From Paludibacteraceae bacterium (lineage in GTDB: Bacteria; Bacteroidota; Bacteroidia; Bacteroidales; Paludibacteraceae), in NCBI GenBank assembly GCA_017446455.1, contig JAFSQV010000083.1, forward strand, positions 1 to 37,739: 37,739 bases of DNA. The letters are read 5' to 3'. Positions 1 to 7,416 of this stretch are shown here, one piece after another. Position 1 is the first letter of the stretch; the number at the start of each line of letters is the position of its first letter. The notes under the pieces are model-generated. The model searched no databases. It was not told the DNA's origin and was given only the letters and a program-made list of their open reading frames with translations. The translations under genes were made by a program, and so were the position numbers.

Positions 1-23
1 CGTCAATTTCGACACTCCGCATG

Positions 24-103
24 GTTGTCTTTCAGGTCCTAGACCGGTCTTTCAGTGCAACGGTCTAACAGCGTAAGCGGTCTATCAGCACGAAGTGCGG
101 TCT
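24..103. repeat. degenerate CGGTCT(N)(T/A)CAG short repeats
   Basis: CGGTCT occurs at 45, 61, 78 and 98, and a weaker copy GTTGTCT lies near 24. Most copies are followed by TTCAG, AACAG or ATCAG. Spacing is 16, 17 and 20 bp, so the array is not strictly periodic. Linkers read GTGCAA, CGTAAG and CACGAAGTG. The 10-bp palindrome AGACCGGTCT (41-50) overlaps the first full copy. Function is unknown. Confidence 0.65.
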
Positions 104-126
104 GTTGGGGTTGGCACAACACCAAC
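104..126. other. imperfect inverted repeat (10-bp arms, 3-nt loop)
   Basis: GTTGGGGTTG (104-113) pairs with CAACACCAAC (117-126) at 9 of 10 positions around the loop GCA. It follows directly on the CGGTCT repeats. No T-run follows on either strand, so a terminator role is unproven. Confidence 0.5.
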
Positions 127-286
127 ATTATTATGAGTCAAATCAAGCCCAACGCATTAATTGAGTCCATGAGTGGCAAAATCTGTAGCCACTCCGACAT
201 GTATTTCTTCCGAAAAAAACGGCAAGGTGTTCTCCGGCAAGATATGTAACCCCTCCACCAAAGAACCAACTGCCGCCCAACAGGCC

Positions 287-306
287 CTCCGCGCTGTCAC
301 GCGGAG
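287..306 (-). terminator. hairpin after the rhomboid gene, possible terminator
   Basis: CTCCGCG and CGCGGAG form a perfect 7-bp stem with a 6-nt loop, starting 17 bp past the rhomboid stop codon. There is no clear T-tract behind it on the minus strand. It may protect the 3' end or act only as a weak terminator. Confidence 0.4.
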
Positions 307-322
307 CAGGGGATGTAGTTTT

Positions 323-1081
323 CTACAGTCTCTGGTGATAGTGGTAGTCCTTGAAGCGGTCGTCGGAGTCGTCGGAGTTGCGGCGAAGGCGCTGCCTGAG
401 GGATTGCCACCAGTCGAGGATCTTCGGTTCACGCCAGTTGATATGACGCCAATAGAGGATGAGCAGCCATCCGAAGAGCAAGCCGCCTAAGTGGGCGAAA
501 TGCGCCACATGGTCCGCCGTCAAGCCGGCAACCGAACCGAGGCCCGCGAAGAGTTCGATAAGCGCATATATAATAACGAACGTACGCGCGCGTATGGGTA
601 TCGGCAGGAAGATAATATACATCGGTACATCCGGGTAGAGCCATCCGAAGGCGAACAGGATACCGAAGACGGCACCCGACGCACCGATGGTGTTGAGCAT
701 CGCGCTATAATATGCGATACTGGCAGCATCATAACTCGCGCTCATATTCGAGAGCATCAAGGCCCAAACGGCTTCTTGTACGATTGCCGCACCCAGACCG
801 CAGACGATATAATAAATCAGGAAGCGGCTGCCGCCCCATTCGCGCTCGATGACCGGCGCGAACATCCACACCGCGAACATGTTAAAAAAGATATGACTCA
901 GGTTCGCGTGCAGGAACATATAGGTGAGCGGTTGCCACCAATGGAAAGTGGATGCGGAGAGGTAATGCAATCCGCCCCATTCATTCAAATCCAAACCATA
1001 CCGCTGCAGGAAAGCAGCCAGCAGGAAGATCACTAAGTTGGCTACCAAGAGGTAGCGCGTAACAGTCGGTAAATTTCTCAT
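323..1081 (-). CDS. rhomboid family intramembrane serine protease
   Basis: A 252-residue membrane protein with about six to seven transmembrane segments. The rhomboid signature is visible: HANLSHIFFNMF with H63 and N67 in segment 2, catalytic serine S135 in GASGAVFG, and the partner histidine H197 in AHLGGLLFG. Such proteases cut substrate helices within the inner membrane; the substrate cannot be told from sequence. The C-terminal tail (about residues 215-252) is cytoplasmic, rich in R and W, and carries two DNA nonamers read as SDDSDD. The start at 1081 is the first residue of a typical hydrophobic N-terminus, and a -7 box lies only about 10 bp upstream, so the mRNA may be nearly leaderless. 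It is divergent from the HU gene. Confidence 0.92.
   Translation of the reverse strand: MRNLPTVTRYLLVANLVIFLLAAFLQRYGLDLNEWGGLHYLSASTFHWWQPLTYMFLHANLSHIFFNMFAVWMFAPVIEREWGGSRFLIYYIVCGLGAAIVQEAVWALMLSNMSASYDAASIAYYSAMLNTIGASGAVFGILFAFGWLYPDVPMYIIFLPIPIRARTFVIIYALIELFAGLGSVAGLTADHVAHFAHLGGLLFGWLLILYWRHINWREPKILDWWQSLRQRLRRNSDDSDDRFKDYHYHQRL
359..376 (-). repeat. two nonamer units in the rhomboid tail
   Basis: On the minus strand TCCGACGAC is repeated twice and read SDDSDD. It resembles the TCNGANNNN nonamers in obg, tsaC, the glycogen synthase gene and the asmA-like gene but has only two units, so membership is uncertain. Confidence 0.4.
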
Positions 1082-1089
1082 AACGGCGA

Positions 1090-1097
1090 CAAAGTTA
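1090..1097 (-). promoter_or_regulatory. -7 box of the rhomboid promoter
   Basis: On the minus strand TAACTTTG matches TAnnTTTG. No good -33 box sits at the 19-20 nt spacing; the nearest match, TGTG, is at 1118-1121. The box is so near the ATG at 1081 that the transcript would begin almost at the start codon. Confidence 0.45.
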
Positions 1098-1190
1098 GTA
1101 AAAAATCACGAATAAACCACACAAAAAGTGTGCATTTTTGAGGAAAATATAGTTTTTTTTATAAAAAAGTGAATTTTTTTGCCCAAAATA

Positions 1191-1221
1191 TTTGCAGTAT
1201 AAAGATTTTTTAGTAATTTTG
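1191..1221 (+). promoter_or_regulatory. promoter of the HU gene
   Basis: TTTG (1191-1194) is followed after 19 nt by TAATTTTG (1214-1221), both perfect for the Bacteroidota sigma-ABfr consensus. Transcription should start near 1227, giving a leader of about 58 nt. Confidence 0.85.
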
Positions 1222-1284
1222 CAAGCGTATTCCGAATTAGGAACCAATAGTTCACATTATTAATAACTTTTAAAAATCAAAGGT

Positions 1285-1548
1285 ATGAACAAATCAGAAC
1301 TTATTAAGGCAGCAGCAGCTAAGGCTGAAGTATCTGCAGTATTGGCAGCAAAAGTTCTCGACGCAGCTGTTGAGGCAGCAGTAGAGGCAGTTAAGAAGGG
1401 CGAAGGCGTACAGCTCATCGGTGTAGCATCGATCGCAGTTAAGCAACAGGCAGCTCGTCAGGCTAAGAACCCGCGTACCGGCGCTATCATCAACGTTCCG
1501 GCAAAGAAGGTTGTTCGCATCAAACCGGGTGCTAAATTTGCTCTCTAA
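1285..1548 (+). CDS. HU family DNA-binding protein
   Basis: An 87-residue histone-like protein. It starts MNKSELIKAAAAKAEVS, has the alanine-rich helix pair (residues 1-40), the beta-saddle VQLIGVASIAV and the arm segment with NPRTGAIINVPAK (around residues 63-75), the proline-tipped ribbon that inserts into the minor groove. The length is normal for HU (about 90). It acts as a dimer that bends DNA in the nucleoid. It is single-gene: its own promoter lies upstream and a strong hairpin terminator closes it. Alternating GCA, GCT and AAG codons suggest high expression. HU and IHF subunits cannot be separated with certainty, but position and sequence fit HU. Confidence 0.95.
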   Translation: MNKSELIKAAAAKAEVSAVLAAKVLDAAVEAAVEAVKKGEGVQLIGVASIAVKQQAARQAKNPRTGAIINVPAKKVVRIKPGAKFAL

Positions 1549-1567
1549 TAAGGCAATGTAGCTTCTA

Positions 1568-1602
1568 AACGAGTTGCCCGCGTATAGGGCGACTCGTTTT
1601 TT
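1568..1602 (+). terminator. rho-independent terminator after HU
   Basis: ACGAGTTGCCC (from 1569) pairs with GGGCGACTCGT around loop GCGTATA with one G-U pair, and is followed by a run of six T. It lies about 20 bp past the HU stop and separates HU from adk. Confidence 0.9.
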
Positions 1603-1624
1603 GTCTGTTTATTAAATTTTGGAT

Positions 1625-2200
1625 ATGCTGAATATCATTTTATGCGGAGCGCCGGGTAGCGGAAAAGGTACGCAATCGGCCTTCATCGCCAACAAATACG
1701 GTGTGCAACACCTCTCGACCGGAGATGTGCTGCGCGCAGAGATAGCGACAGGTAGCGAGTTGGGCAAGCAGATAGACGCGCTGATCTCGAAAGGTAACTT
1801 AGTGCCCGACGACATGATGTACGGTGTGATCGAGAACTACATCGCCAACCTGCCTGCGGACTGTAAGGGAACGATCTTCGACGGTTATCCCCGTACGGTA
1901 GCACAAGCGGAGTCGTTGACGAAGTTGCTCAAGAAATACAACATGGATGCCATCATGATCGACCTGTTGGTGGACGAGCAGCTGCTGATCCAACGCCTCA
2001 TCGAGCGCGGAAAAGTCAGCGGTCGCGCAGACGATAACCTCAACACGATCCGTCACCGTATCGCCGTCTATCACCAGCAGACGGAACCTATCGCTCATTA
2101 CTACCTGCATCACGGAAATTACTGTGCAGTAAACGGAAACCACAACATGGCGGACGTGTTCCTGCAGATCATGCGTATCATTGACAGTTATGGCCGCTAA
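1625..2200 (+). CDS. adk: adenylate kinase
   Basis: A 191-residue cytoplasmic enzyme (AMP + ATP = 2 ADP). The P-loop is [10 protein letters not shown] (residues 8-17), the AMP site is [17 protein letters not shown], the hinge is FDGYPRT, and the arginines of [15 protein letters not shown] follow. The lid is short and lacks the zinc cysteines, as in Bacteroidota enzymes. A longer frame opens with TTG at 1619, but ATG at 1625 gives the family N-terminus [11 protein letters not shown]. It overlaps obg by 11 bp, so the two are co-transcribed. The family's usual partner hpt is not next to it here. No promoter box was found just upstream, because the HU terminator is only about 20 bp away. Confidence 0.96.
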   Translation: MLNIILCGAPGSGKGTQSAFIANKYGVQHLSTGDVLRAEIATGSELGKQIDALISKGNLVPDDMMYGVIENYIANLPADCKGTIFDGYPRTVAQAESLTKLLKKYNMDAIMIDLLVDEQLLIQRLIERGKVSGRADDNLNTIRHRIAVYHQQTEPIAHYYLHHGNYCAVNGNHNMADVFLQIMRIIDSYGR

Positions 2201-3374
2201 TTTTATCGACTACGTCAAGATTTACTGCCGCTCCGGAAAGGGCGGTGCGGGTTGTATGCACCTTCATCGCGCGAAATATCTGCCGAAAGGCGGACCTGAC
2301 GGTGGTGACGGCGGTAAAGGCGGGTCGATTATCTTAGAAGGCAACCGTAACCTCTGGACGCTGCTGCACCTGAAGTACCAGAAGCATATCATGGCGACGG
2401 ACGGCGGCAAGGGCGGTCAGAGTCGTTCGTTCGGTAAGGACGGCGAGGATAAGATCATCGAAGTGCCGTGCGGCACGGTGGTCTATGACGGCGAGACGGG
2501 TGAGTTCATCTGCGAGGTGAAGGCGCATAAAGAGCGCGTGGTGCTGCTCAAAGGCGGTCGCGGCGGTTTAGGTAACTGGCATTTCCGCACGGCTACGAAC
2601 CAGGCGCCGCGCTATGCGCAGCCCGGTGAACCGGCGCAGGAGCGTACGGTGATCATGCAGTTGAAGGTGCTGGCGGACGTCGGTCTGGTGGGTTTCCCCA
2701 ATGCCGGCAAATCGACCCTGCTGAGTGTCGTCTCTGCCGCCAAACCCGAGATAGCCGATTATCCGTTCACGACGCTTACGCCGCAACTCGGTATCGTCTC
2801 GTATCGCGACGGCCGGTCGTTCTGCATGGCTGACATACCGGGAATCATCGAAGGCGCAAGCGAAGGCAAGGGTCTCGGACTGCGGTTCCTAAGGCATATC
2901 GAGCGCAACGCGGTGCTGCTCTTCATGGTGCCGGCTACTTCGCCCGATATCGAAGCGGAGTATAACATCCTGCTACGTGAGCTCGAGCAATACAATCCCG
3001 AACTGCTCACCAAGGCGCGTATCCTGGCGGTCACGAAGATTGACCTGCCGCGCGTGGATGACGAAGGCAAAGCTCTGCCGGCCATCAACTACGCGAAACT
3101 GAGCAAGAAACTCGGTATCGAAGTGCTGCCGATCTCGTCGGTAGCCGGCGAAGGTATCGAGGCACTCAAAGATGCCCTCTGGGTTGAACTGAACAAAGAA
3201 CAGAACCAAGTCATCGAGATTAGCCATGCCCCGATCGAAGTGGCGCAGTATTCGGAAGAGTCTGAGTATTCCGAAAAAAACGATGATTCCGAAGAGGAGG
3301 GCACGATCTACCTCGACGAGGTAGAAGAGGAATGGGACCTCGACAAATACAAAGGTATCGGATGGGATAATTGA
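2190..3374 (+). CDS. obg: GTPase Obg/CgtA (50S assembly, stress control)
   Basis: A 394-residue protein. The N-terminal Obg fold is glycine-rich (residues 1-157, with repeated GGxGG). The G domain has GFPNAGKST (168-176), [13 protein letters not shown] (215-222), TKIDL (282-286) and a G5-like SSVAGEG. The C-terminus is acidic and short, with no OCT domain. It binds the large ribosomal subunit during assembly. ATG at 2190 is preferred over TTG at 2181 because it gives [19 protein letters not shown]. Residues about 355-369 are encoded by five nonamer repeats (read [15 protein letters not shown]). The stop codon overlaps the ClC start (TGATG), so translation is probably coupled. Confidence 0.96.
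   Translation: MAANFIDYVKIYCRSGKGGAGCMHLHRAKYLPKGGPDGGDGGKGGSIILEGNRNLWTLLHLKYQKHIMATDGGKGGQSRSFGKDGEDKIIEVPCGTVVYDGETGEFICEVKAHKERVVLLKGGRGGLGNWHFRTATNQAPRYAQPGEPAQERTVIMQLKVLADVGLVGFPNAGKSTLLSVVSAAKPEIADYPFTTLTPQLGIVSYRDGRSFCMADIPGIIEGASEGKGLGLRFLRHIERNAVLLFMVPATSPDIEAEYNILLRELEQYNPELLTKARILAVTKIDLPRVDDEGKALPAINYAKLSKKLGIEVLPISSVAGEGIEALKDALWVELNKEQNQVIEISHAPIEVAQYSEESEYSEKNDDSEEEGTIYLDEVEEEWDLDKYKGIGWDN
3252..3296 (+). repeat. five-unit nonamer array in obg
   Basis: Units are TCGGAAGAG, TCTGAGTAT, TCCGAAAAA, AACGATGAT and TCCGAAGAG, 45 bp in all. It codes for the Ser/Glu-rich stretch of the Obg C-terminus. Acidic tails are normal in Obg, so part of this could be protein-level selection, but the 9-bp period and unit number match arrays in unrelated genes. 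Confidence 0.6.
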
Positions 3375-5185
3375 TGAAGGCGCAGTGGTACGATAGAATG
3401 ATTGAGTGGCGGGAACGTCACATGAGCGAGAAGCACTTGGTGCTCCTGCTCTCTTTCTTCGTAGGTGCTTTCTCTGCCGCTGCTGCGGCACTGCTGAAAT
3501 CGTTTATCCATCTTATCCAATGGTTCGTGGAGGAGGAACTGATTGCGGACGGTCGCACGTGGTGGTACCTCATCACGCCGATTATCGGTATCACGCTCGC
3601 GGCGCTGTTTGTCAAGTATGTCGTGCGGGACGATATTTCGCACGGTATCACGAAGATCCTCTACGCCATCTCGCAACGTAAGTCCATCATCAAGGCGCAT
3701 AACATGTGGTCATCCATCGTCGGTTCCGGCCTGACGATCGGTTTCGGTGGATCGGTCGGTGCTGAGGCTCCTATCGTGCTCACCGGTGCTGCTATCGGTT
3801 CTAACCTCGCGAAGGCCTTCCGGCTCGACCAGAAGACGATGATGCTTATGATCGGTTGCGGCGCTGCCGGAGCGATAGGCGGTATCTTCAAAGCCCCGAT
3901 AGCGGGACTCGTCTTCACGCTCGAGGTGCTGATGATGGACCTGACGATGACGTCCGTCGCGCCTTTGCTTATCTCGTCCGTCACGGCGACCGCCCTCTCG
4001 TATATACTGACCGGTACGCAACCGATGTTCCCGCTCAAGTATATCGAGGTGTTTGCTGTAGCCCGTATCCCCTGGTACCTGATCTTAGGCGCGATATGCG
4101 GTCTGGTCAGCCTCTATTTCACGCGGGGCATGAACGCGCTCGAGCAATGGATGAAGCATAACGTGCACTCGACGGGTCTGAAGATCGTGGTGGGCGGTTT
4201 GACGCTGAGTCTGCTGATCTTCCTCTTCCCGCCGCTCTACGGCGAGGGTTACGACGTCATTCATCAACTGATCAATGGCGATAACCTCAGCGCGCTGCAT
4301 AACAGTCCGTTTGAGAAATACCTCGTTCCTACGGATTTCTACGCGGGCCTCTCGACGCTGAATACGCAGTTGTTGCTGCTCGTCTATTTCATCGCTATCA
4401 TCTTGCTCAAGATCGTTGCGTCGGTGGCTACCAACGGTGGTGGCGGTGTAGGAGGTATCTTTGCGCCCTCGCTCTTCATGGGTGCGATTGTCGGTTTTGT
4501 CACCGCGCGTATGATGAATATCGCCGGACTGATGGTGCCGGAGACTAGTTTTGCGCTGGTGGGTATGGCTGGTTTGATGTCGGGCGTGATGCACGCGCCA
4601 CTGACGGGTATCTTCCTGATTGCCGAACTGACGGGCGGCTATCACCTGTTCATGCCGCTGATGATCGTGAGCGTCATATCGTACCTGACCATCATGCTCT
4701 TCGAGCCGCACTCGTTGTACGCGATGCGTCTGGCGCAGAAGGGCGAACTGCTCACGCATAACAAAGACCGCAACGTGCTCACGCTGCTGAAGATGGACAG
4801 TGTGCTCGAGACGGATTTCGTGACCATCTTCCCGGAGATGACCTTGGGCGAGTTGGTCAAAGTGATCAGCGAAAGCAGACGAAATATCTTCCCCGTCATC
4901 GACAAGAAAGGTCACCTGCGCGGCATCTTATTGCTCGACGAGGTGCGTAATATCATGTTCCAGCCGCGGCTGTACAAGCGCTTCACGGTGGAGCAACTGA
5001 TGACGTCTCCGCTGGCCGTCTTGCGCTACGACCTGCCGATGGAGAAAGTGATGGAGATATTTGAGGATACCGGCGCATGGAACCTGCCGGTAGTGGATCA
5101 AGAACGCCGTTACTTAGGCTTCGTGTCCAAGTCGAAGATTTTCAATTCATACCGCCACGTCCTCGTGCATTTCAGCGATGAGTGA
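3374..5185 (+). CDS. ClC-type chloride channel/antiporter with CBS pair
   Basis: A 603-residue inner-membrane protein. The ClC core (residues about 20-445, roughly ten to twelve helices) has the anion-path motifs GFGGSVGAEAP, whose glutamate aligns with the gating Glu of antiporters, and GGVGGIFAPSLFMGA. Two CBS domains follow (about residues 475-600: MDSVLETDFVTIFPEM..., then VEQLMTSPLAVLRYD...), which in this family bind adenine nucleotides and gate transport. The retained Glu suggests Cl-/H+ exchange rather than a plain channel; this is inference. ATG at 3374 overlaps the obg stop by one base. Its 3' end overlaps xseB, on the other strand, by 39 bp. Confidence 0.94.
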   Translation: MKAQWYDRMIEWRERHMSEKHLVLLLSFFVGAFSAAAAALLKSFIHLIQWFVEEELIADGRTWWYLITPIIGITLAALFVKYVVRDDISHGITKILYAISQRKSIIKAHNMWSSIVGSGLTIGFGGSVGAEAPIVLTGAAIGSNLAKAFRLDQKTMMLMIGCGAAGAIGGIFKAPIAGLVFTLEVLMMDLTMTSVAPLLISSVTATALSYILTGTQPMFPLKYIEVFAVARIPWYLILGAICGLVSLYFTRGMNALEQWMKHNVHSTGLKIVVGGLTLSLLIFLFPPLYGEGYDVIHQLINGDNLSALHNSPFEKYLVPTDFYAGLSTLNTQLLLLVYFIAIILLKIVASVATNGGGGVGGIFAPSLFMGAIVGFVTARMMNIAGLMVPETSFALVGMAGLMSGVMHAPLTGIFLIAELTGGYHLFMPLMIVSVISYLTIMLFEPHSLYAMRLAQKGELLTHNKDRNVLTLLKMDSVLETDFVTIFPEMTLGELVKVISESRRNIFPVIDKKGHLRGILLLDEVRNIMFQPRLYKRFTVEQLMTSPLAVLRYDLPMEKVMEIFEDTGAWNLPVVDQERRYLGFVSKSKIFNSYRHVLVHFSDE

Positions 5186-5332
5186 TTTGCAGTACTGTAA
5201 CAGTTCCGCCGCTTCTTTGGCGGAGCGCTTATACTCGTCCATACTCAGGGCTTCGGCCTGCTCCAGGTGCGCGATGATAGACTCTGCGCGCTGTATGGCT
5301 TCGTCGTAGGTGAGTTTATTTTCCTTTTCCAT
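5147..5332 (-). CDS. xseB: exodeoxyribonuclease VII small subunit
   Basis: A 61-residue, mostly helical protein with the family pattern LTYDEAIQRAESIIAHLEQ and SMDEYKRSAKEAAELLQYCK. It binds XseA to form exonuclease VII, which degrades single-stranded DNA. It is the last gene of a minus-strand operon and its start lies inside the end of the sugar transferase gene (17-bp overlap). The xseA partner, often adjacent in Bacteroidales, is not in this window. Its last 39 bp overlap the convergent ClC gene. Confidence 0.9.
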   Translation of the reverse strand: MEKENKLTYDEAIQRAESIIAHLEQAEALSMDEYKRSAKEAAELLQYCKSLIAEMHEDVAV

Positions 5333-6584
5333 GAATGATAACTCCTGCGGTGTAGAATAATATTTTCATATCGAGCAGCAGCGACATGTTCTCTACATAG
5401 ACCACGTCGGCGTTCAGGCGCTCGATCATCTTCTCCATCGTATCGGTGTAGCCCACGCGGATAGGCCCCCAACTGGTCAGACCCGGACGCACCTTATAAA
5501 TGAGGCAGTAGTACGGCGCCTCTTCCATGATTTTCGCAATGAAATACGGGCGCTCCGGACGCGGACCTACGATCGACATGTCGCCACGCAGGATATTCCA
5601 TAACTGCGGCAGTTCGTCCAAGCGGTATTTGCGCAACCACTTGCCGACCTTCGTGATACGCGGGTCGTTGTCGAGCGTGAGGTGCGGCGTGCCGTTCTCC
5701 GCATGGTCAATCATCGTGCGGAACTTAAAGATGTGGAACGGAAGACCGTATAATCCGACGCGCTGCTGCGAGTAGAAGACCGGTCCTTTGGAGGAAATCT
5801 TCACCTGTAGCGCAATCAATCCGAAAAGCGGGGAGAGCAATACCAGACCTACGGCCGAAACAGCCACGTCGAACGCACGCTTGATACACAGCTCCGAGTC
5901 GGTCATCGTCTGCTCGGTGATGCGGATGAGCGACGGACGGTCCAAGTGCCCGATACGCGCCGCACCGGTGAGCATGTCATATACGCGCGGCACCATGCTG
6001 ATTTCGCAAGAGAGCGGGTAGAGTTGCGCGATGAGTTGGTATAACTGGCTGTCGGTATAGCCGTCCGGTAGGTCGATGATCACTTCGTCCTGTTCGCCCG
6101 GTATCAGTTTGCGCGCCTCTTCCATCGAGTGCACGGTTTTCGTACGCATGATGCCGCGGCGGCGGGAGAGCAGGGTGATGGTTAGACGCGGGATATAACT
6201 CAGCACGAACTGCATGCCGAACAGCACCGCTAACGACACGAGATAGCGCGAGTAATACTCCGTCGGGTCATCGATGATGATGATGAAAAAGAAGATGATG
6301 GAGATGATGATTGCCGAACCGAACGTACGCATGAACTCGCGCCAAAGCGGTTTTTGGAACGGACGTAGGTAGTACCCCGAGAGGTAGTATATCACCAGAC
6401 AGATCACAGGATACACCATCATCGGCACCCAGAAACTGAAGGCCGGTATCAGCACGTCGTCCAATAGCACTGTACGGCCGTCATACACCATCCATCGGAA
6501 GGCCAGAAAGCATATCCAGACCAGTTCGCTACTGATGAGGTCTGCTATCAGATATATCAATTGTTGCTTGCGTCGTAAATTCAT
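5316..6584 (-). CDS. polyprenyl-phosphate sugar-1-phosphate transferase (WbaP/EpsE-like)
   Basis: A 422-residue membrane enzyme. The N-terminal half (about 1-150) has four to five transmembrane helices, and a middle soluble domain follows. The catalytic bacterial sugar transferase domain covers about residues 234-422: a re-entrant helix (KRAFDVAVSAVGLVLLSPLF), then SKGPVFYSQQRVG, FKFRTM, the conserved RLDELPQLWNIL and MSIVGPRPERP. It moves a sugar-1-phosphate from a UDP-sugar onto undecaprenyl phosphate, the first step of capsule, exopolysaccharide or O-antigen assembly. No other glycan gene is nearby, so the sugar and polymer are unknown. It lies between tsaC (16-bp gap) and xseB (17-bp overlap) in one operon. 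Confidence 0.92.
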   Translation of the reverse strand: MNLRRKQQLIYLIADLISSELVWICFLAFRWMVYDGRTVLLDDVLIPAFSFWVPMMVYPVICLVIYYLSGYYLRPFQKPLWREFMRTFGSAIIISIIFFFIIIIDDPTEYYSRYLVSLAVLFGMQFVLSYIPRLTITLLSRRRGIMRTKTVHSMEEARKLIPGEQDEVIIDLPDGYTDSQLYQLIAQLYPLSCEISMVPRVYDMLTGAARIGHLDRPSLIRITEQTMTDSELCIKRAFDVAVSAVGLVLLSPLFGLIALQVKISSKGPVFYSQQRVGLYGLPFHIFKFRTMIDHAENGTPHLTLDNDPRITKVGKWLRKYRLDELPQLWNILRGDMSIVGPRPERPYFIAKIMEEAPYYCLIYKVRPGLTSWGPIRVGYTDTMEKMIERLNADVVYVENMSLLLDMKILFYTAGVIIHGKGK

Positions 6585-6600
6585 TCTTTCCTCTTTTTTG

Positions 6601-7212
6601 TCATTCCCGAATGATGCGGAACGTACCGTCTGCGTTCACTTTGATGATGCTGCTCGGTTCGCACGGCACGTCGTCTTCTCTCCGGAACCGGCATACATAG
6701 TCTGCGCGGTCCAGCACCGCCTGCTCTATCTCATGAAAGAACCGCGCCGTAGGATGTCCGCTGATGTTCGCTGAAGTCGAAACCAAGGGGTGCCGCAACT
6801 GCTCGCAGAGTGCTTTGCTAAACGGCTCGTGCGTGATACGAATACCGATCGACCCGTCCTCCGCTATCAGGTTCGCAGCTATATTCCTCGCCCCCGGATA
6901 GATGATAGTGAGCGGCTTAACATCGGAGTACTCGGCATCATCGGCGTTTTCCGAATAATCAGAGGCTTCCAACAGCGCCCACGCGGTCTCCGGCACGTCC
7001 GTTACGTAGTAGTTCAGTTTAGCCGGACTATCCAGCAGCACAAGCATCGATTTCGAATCCTCGCGTTCTTTGAGCGCATAGAGTCGTTTGACAGCCTCGG
7101 CATTCGTGGCATCACATCCTATACCCCACACAGTATCCGTAGGATAAACGATGATACCGCCTTCGCGTAGCACCTTCAATGCCGCTTGTATGTCCTCTCT
7201 GTCGTAACGCAT
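6601..7212 (-). CDS. tsaC: L-threonylcarbamoyladenylate synthase (Sua5/YrdC/YwlC)
   Basis: A 203-residue protein of the YrdC fold. Visible motifs are GGIIVYPTDTVWGIGCDA (about residues 18-35), KERxDSKSM for the nucleotide site, and the late HPLVSTSANISG. It makes threonylcarbamoyl-AMP from threonine, bicarbonate and ATP for the t6A37 base of ANN-decoding tRNAs. The frame is open to 7302, but the added 30 residues lie over the promoter, so ATG at 7212 (MRYDREDIQAAL) is used. The five-nonamer array at 6919-6963 is read here as SDYSENADDAEYSD, in a surface loop between the conserved blocks. It has no C-terminal Sua5 domain. Gene name follows the short form. Confidence 0.93.
   Translation of the reverse strand: MRYDREDIQAALKVLREGGIIVYPTDTVWGIGCDATNAEAVKRLYALKEREDSKSMLVLLDSPAKLNYYVTDVPETAWALLEASDYSENADDAEYSDVKPLTIIYPGARNIAANLIAEDGSIGIRITHEPFSKALCEQLRHPLVSTSANISGHPTARFFHEIEQAVLDRADYVCRFRREDDVPCEPSSIIKVNADGTFRIIRE
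6919..6963 (-). repeat. five-unit nonamer array in tsaC
   Basis: Read on the minus strand the units are TCTGATTAT, TCGGAAAAC, GCCGATGAT, GCCGAGTAC and TCCGATGTT, exactly 45 bp. It adds about 15 acidic residues to a loop of a compact enzyme where I know of no such stretch in the family. Confidence 0.65.
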
Positions 7213-7230
7213 TATCTGTAAATTGGAGTG

Positions 7231-7262
7231 CAAAGGTACTATAAAATATTGATTTTGGCAAA
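7231..7262 (-). promoter_or_regulatory. promoter of the tsaC-transferase-xseB operon
   Basis: On the minus strand TTTG (7262-7259), 20 nt, then TACCTTTG (7238-7231): a perfect match. The start of transcription should fall near 7225, about a dozen bases before the ATG at 7212. Confidence 0.88.
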
Positions 7263-7308
7263 TAAAGAAGACAATTTTAAGAATTTTTCTTAAAAAAAAC
7301 ATTACTCA

Positions 7309-7340
7309 CTTGCACAATTGCAAAAAATGTAGTACTTTTG
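7309..7340 (+). promoter_or_regulatory. promoter of pckA
   Basis: CTTG (7309-7312) and TACTTTTG (7333-7340) are 20 nt apart. The leader to the ATG at 7417 would be about 70 nt and contains a small GTGC/GCAC hairpin near 7356-7368. It is back to back with the tsaC promoter. Confidence 0.8.
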
Positions 7341-7416
7341 TACCCGATTTAGTATGTGCGGAAGGCACGCTAAGCCGTTTAACAGTCAGAAAATAACAAT
7401 TAAATATTTAGCAAAA

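Larger units (their letters stand above)
1..322. other. gene-free stretch at window start
   Basis: I see no convincing gene here. The short open frames on either strand lack family resemblance and run into the rhomboid gene out of frame. The stretch holds CGGTCT repeats (24-103), an imperfect hairpin (104-126) and a G+C-rich hairpin (287-306) just behind the rhomboid stop. It probably lies between two transcription units, the left one outside the window. Confidence 0.6.

Noticed and set aside
24-103. CRISPR array at the window start
   Set aside because: Units are 6-11 bp with 5-9 bp linkers; far too short for repeats and spacers, and no cas gene is present.
1118-1132. CACAC-AAAAA-GTGTG hairpin in the rhomboid/HU gap
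   Set aside because: Only five base pairs, overlapping the possible -33 area of the rhomboid promoter; could easily be chance in A+T-rich DNA.
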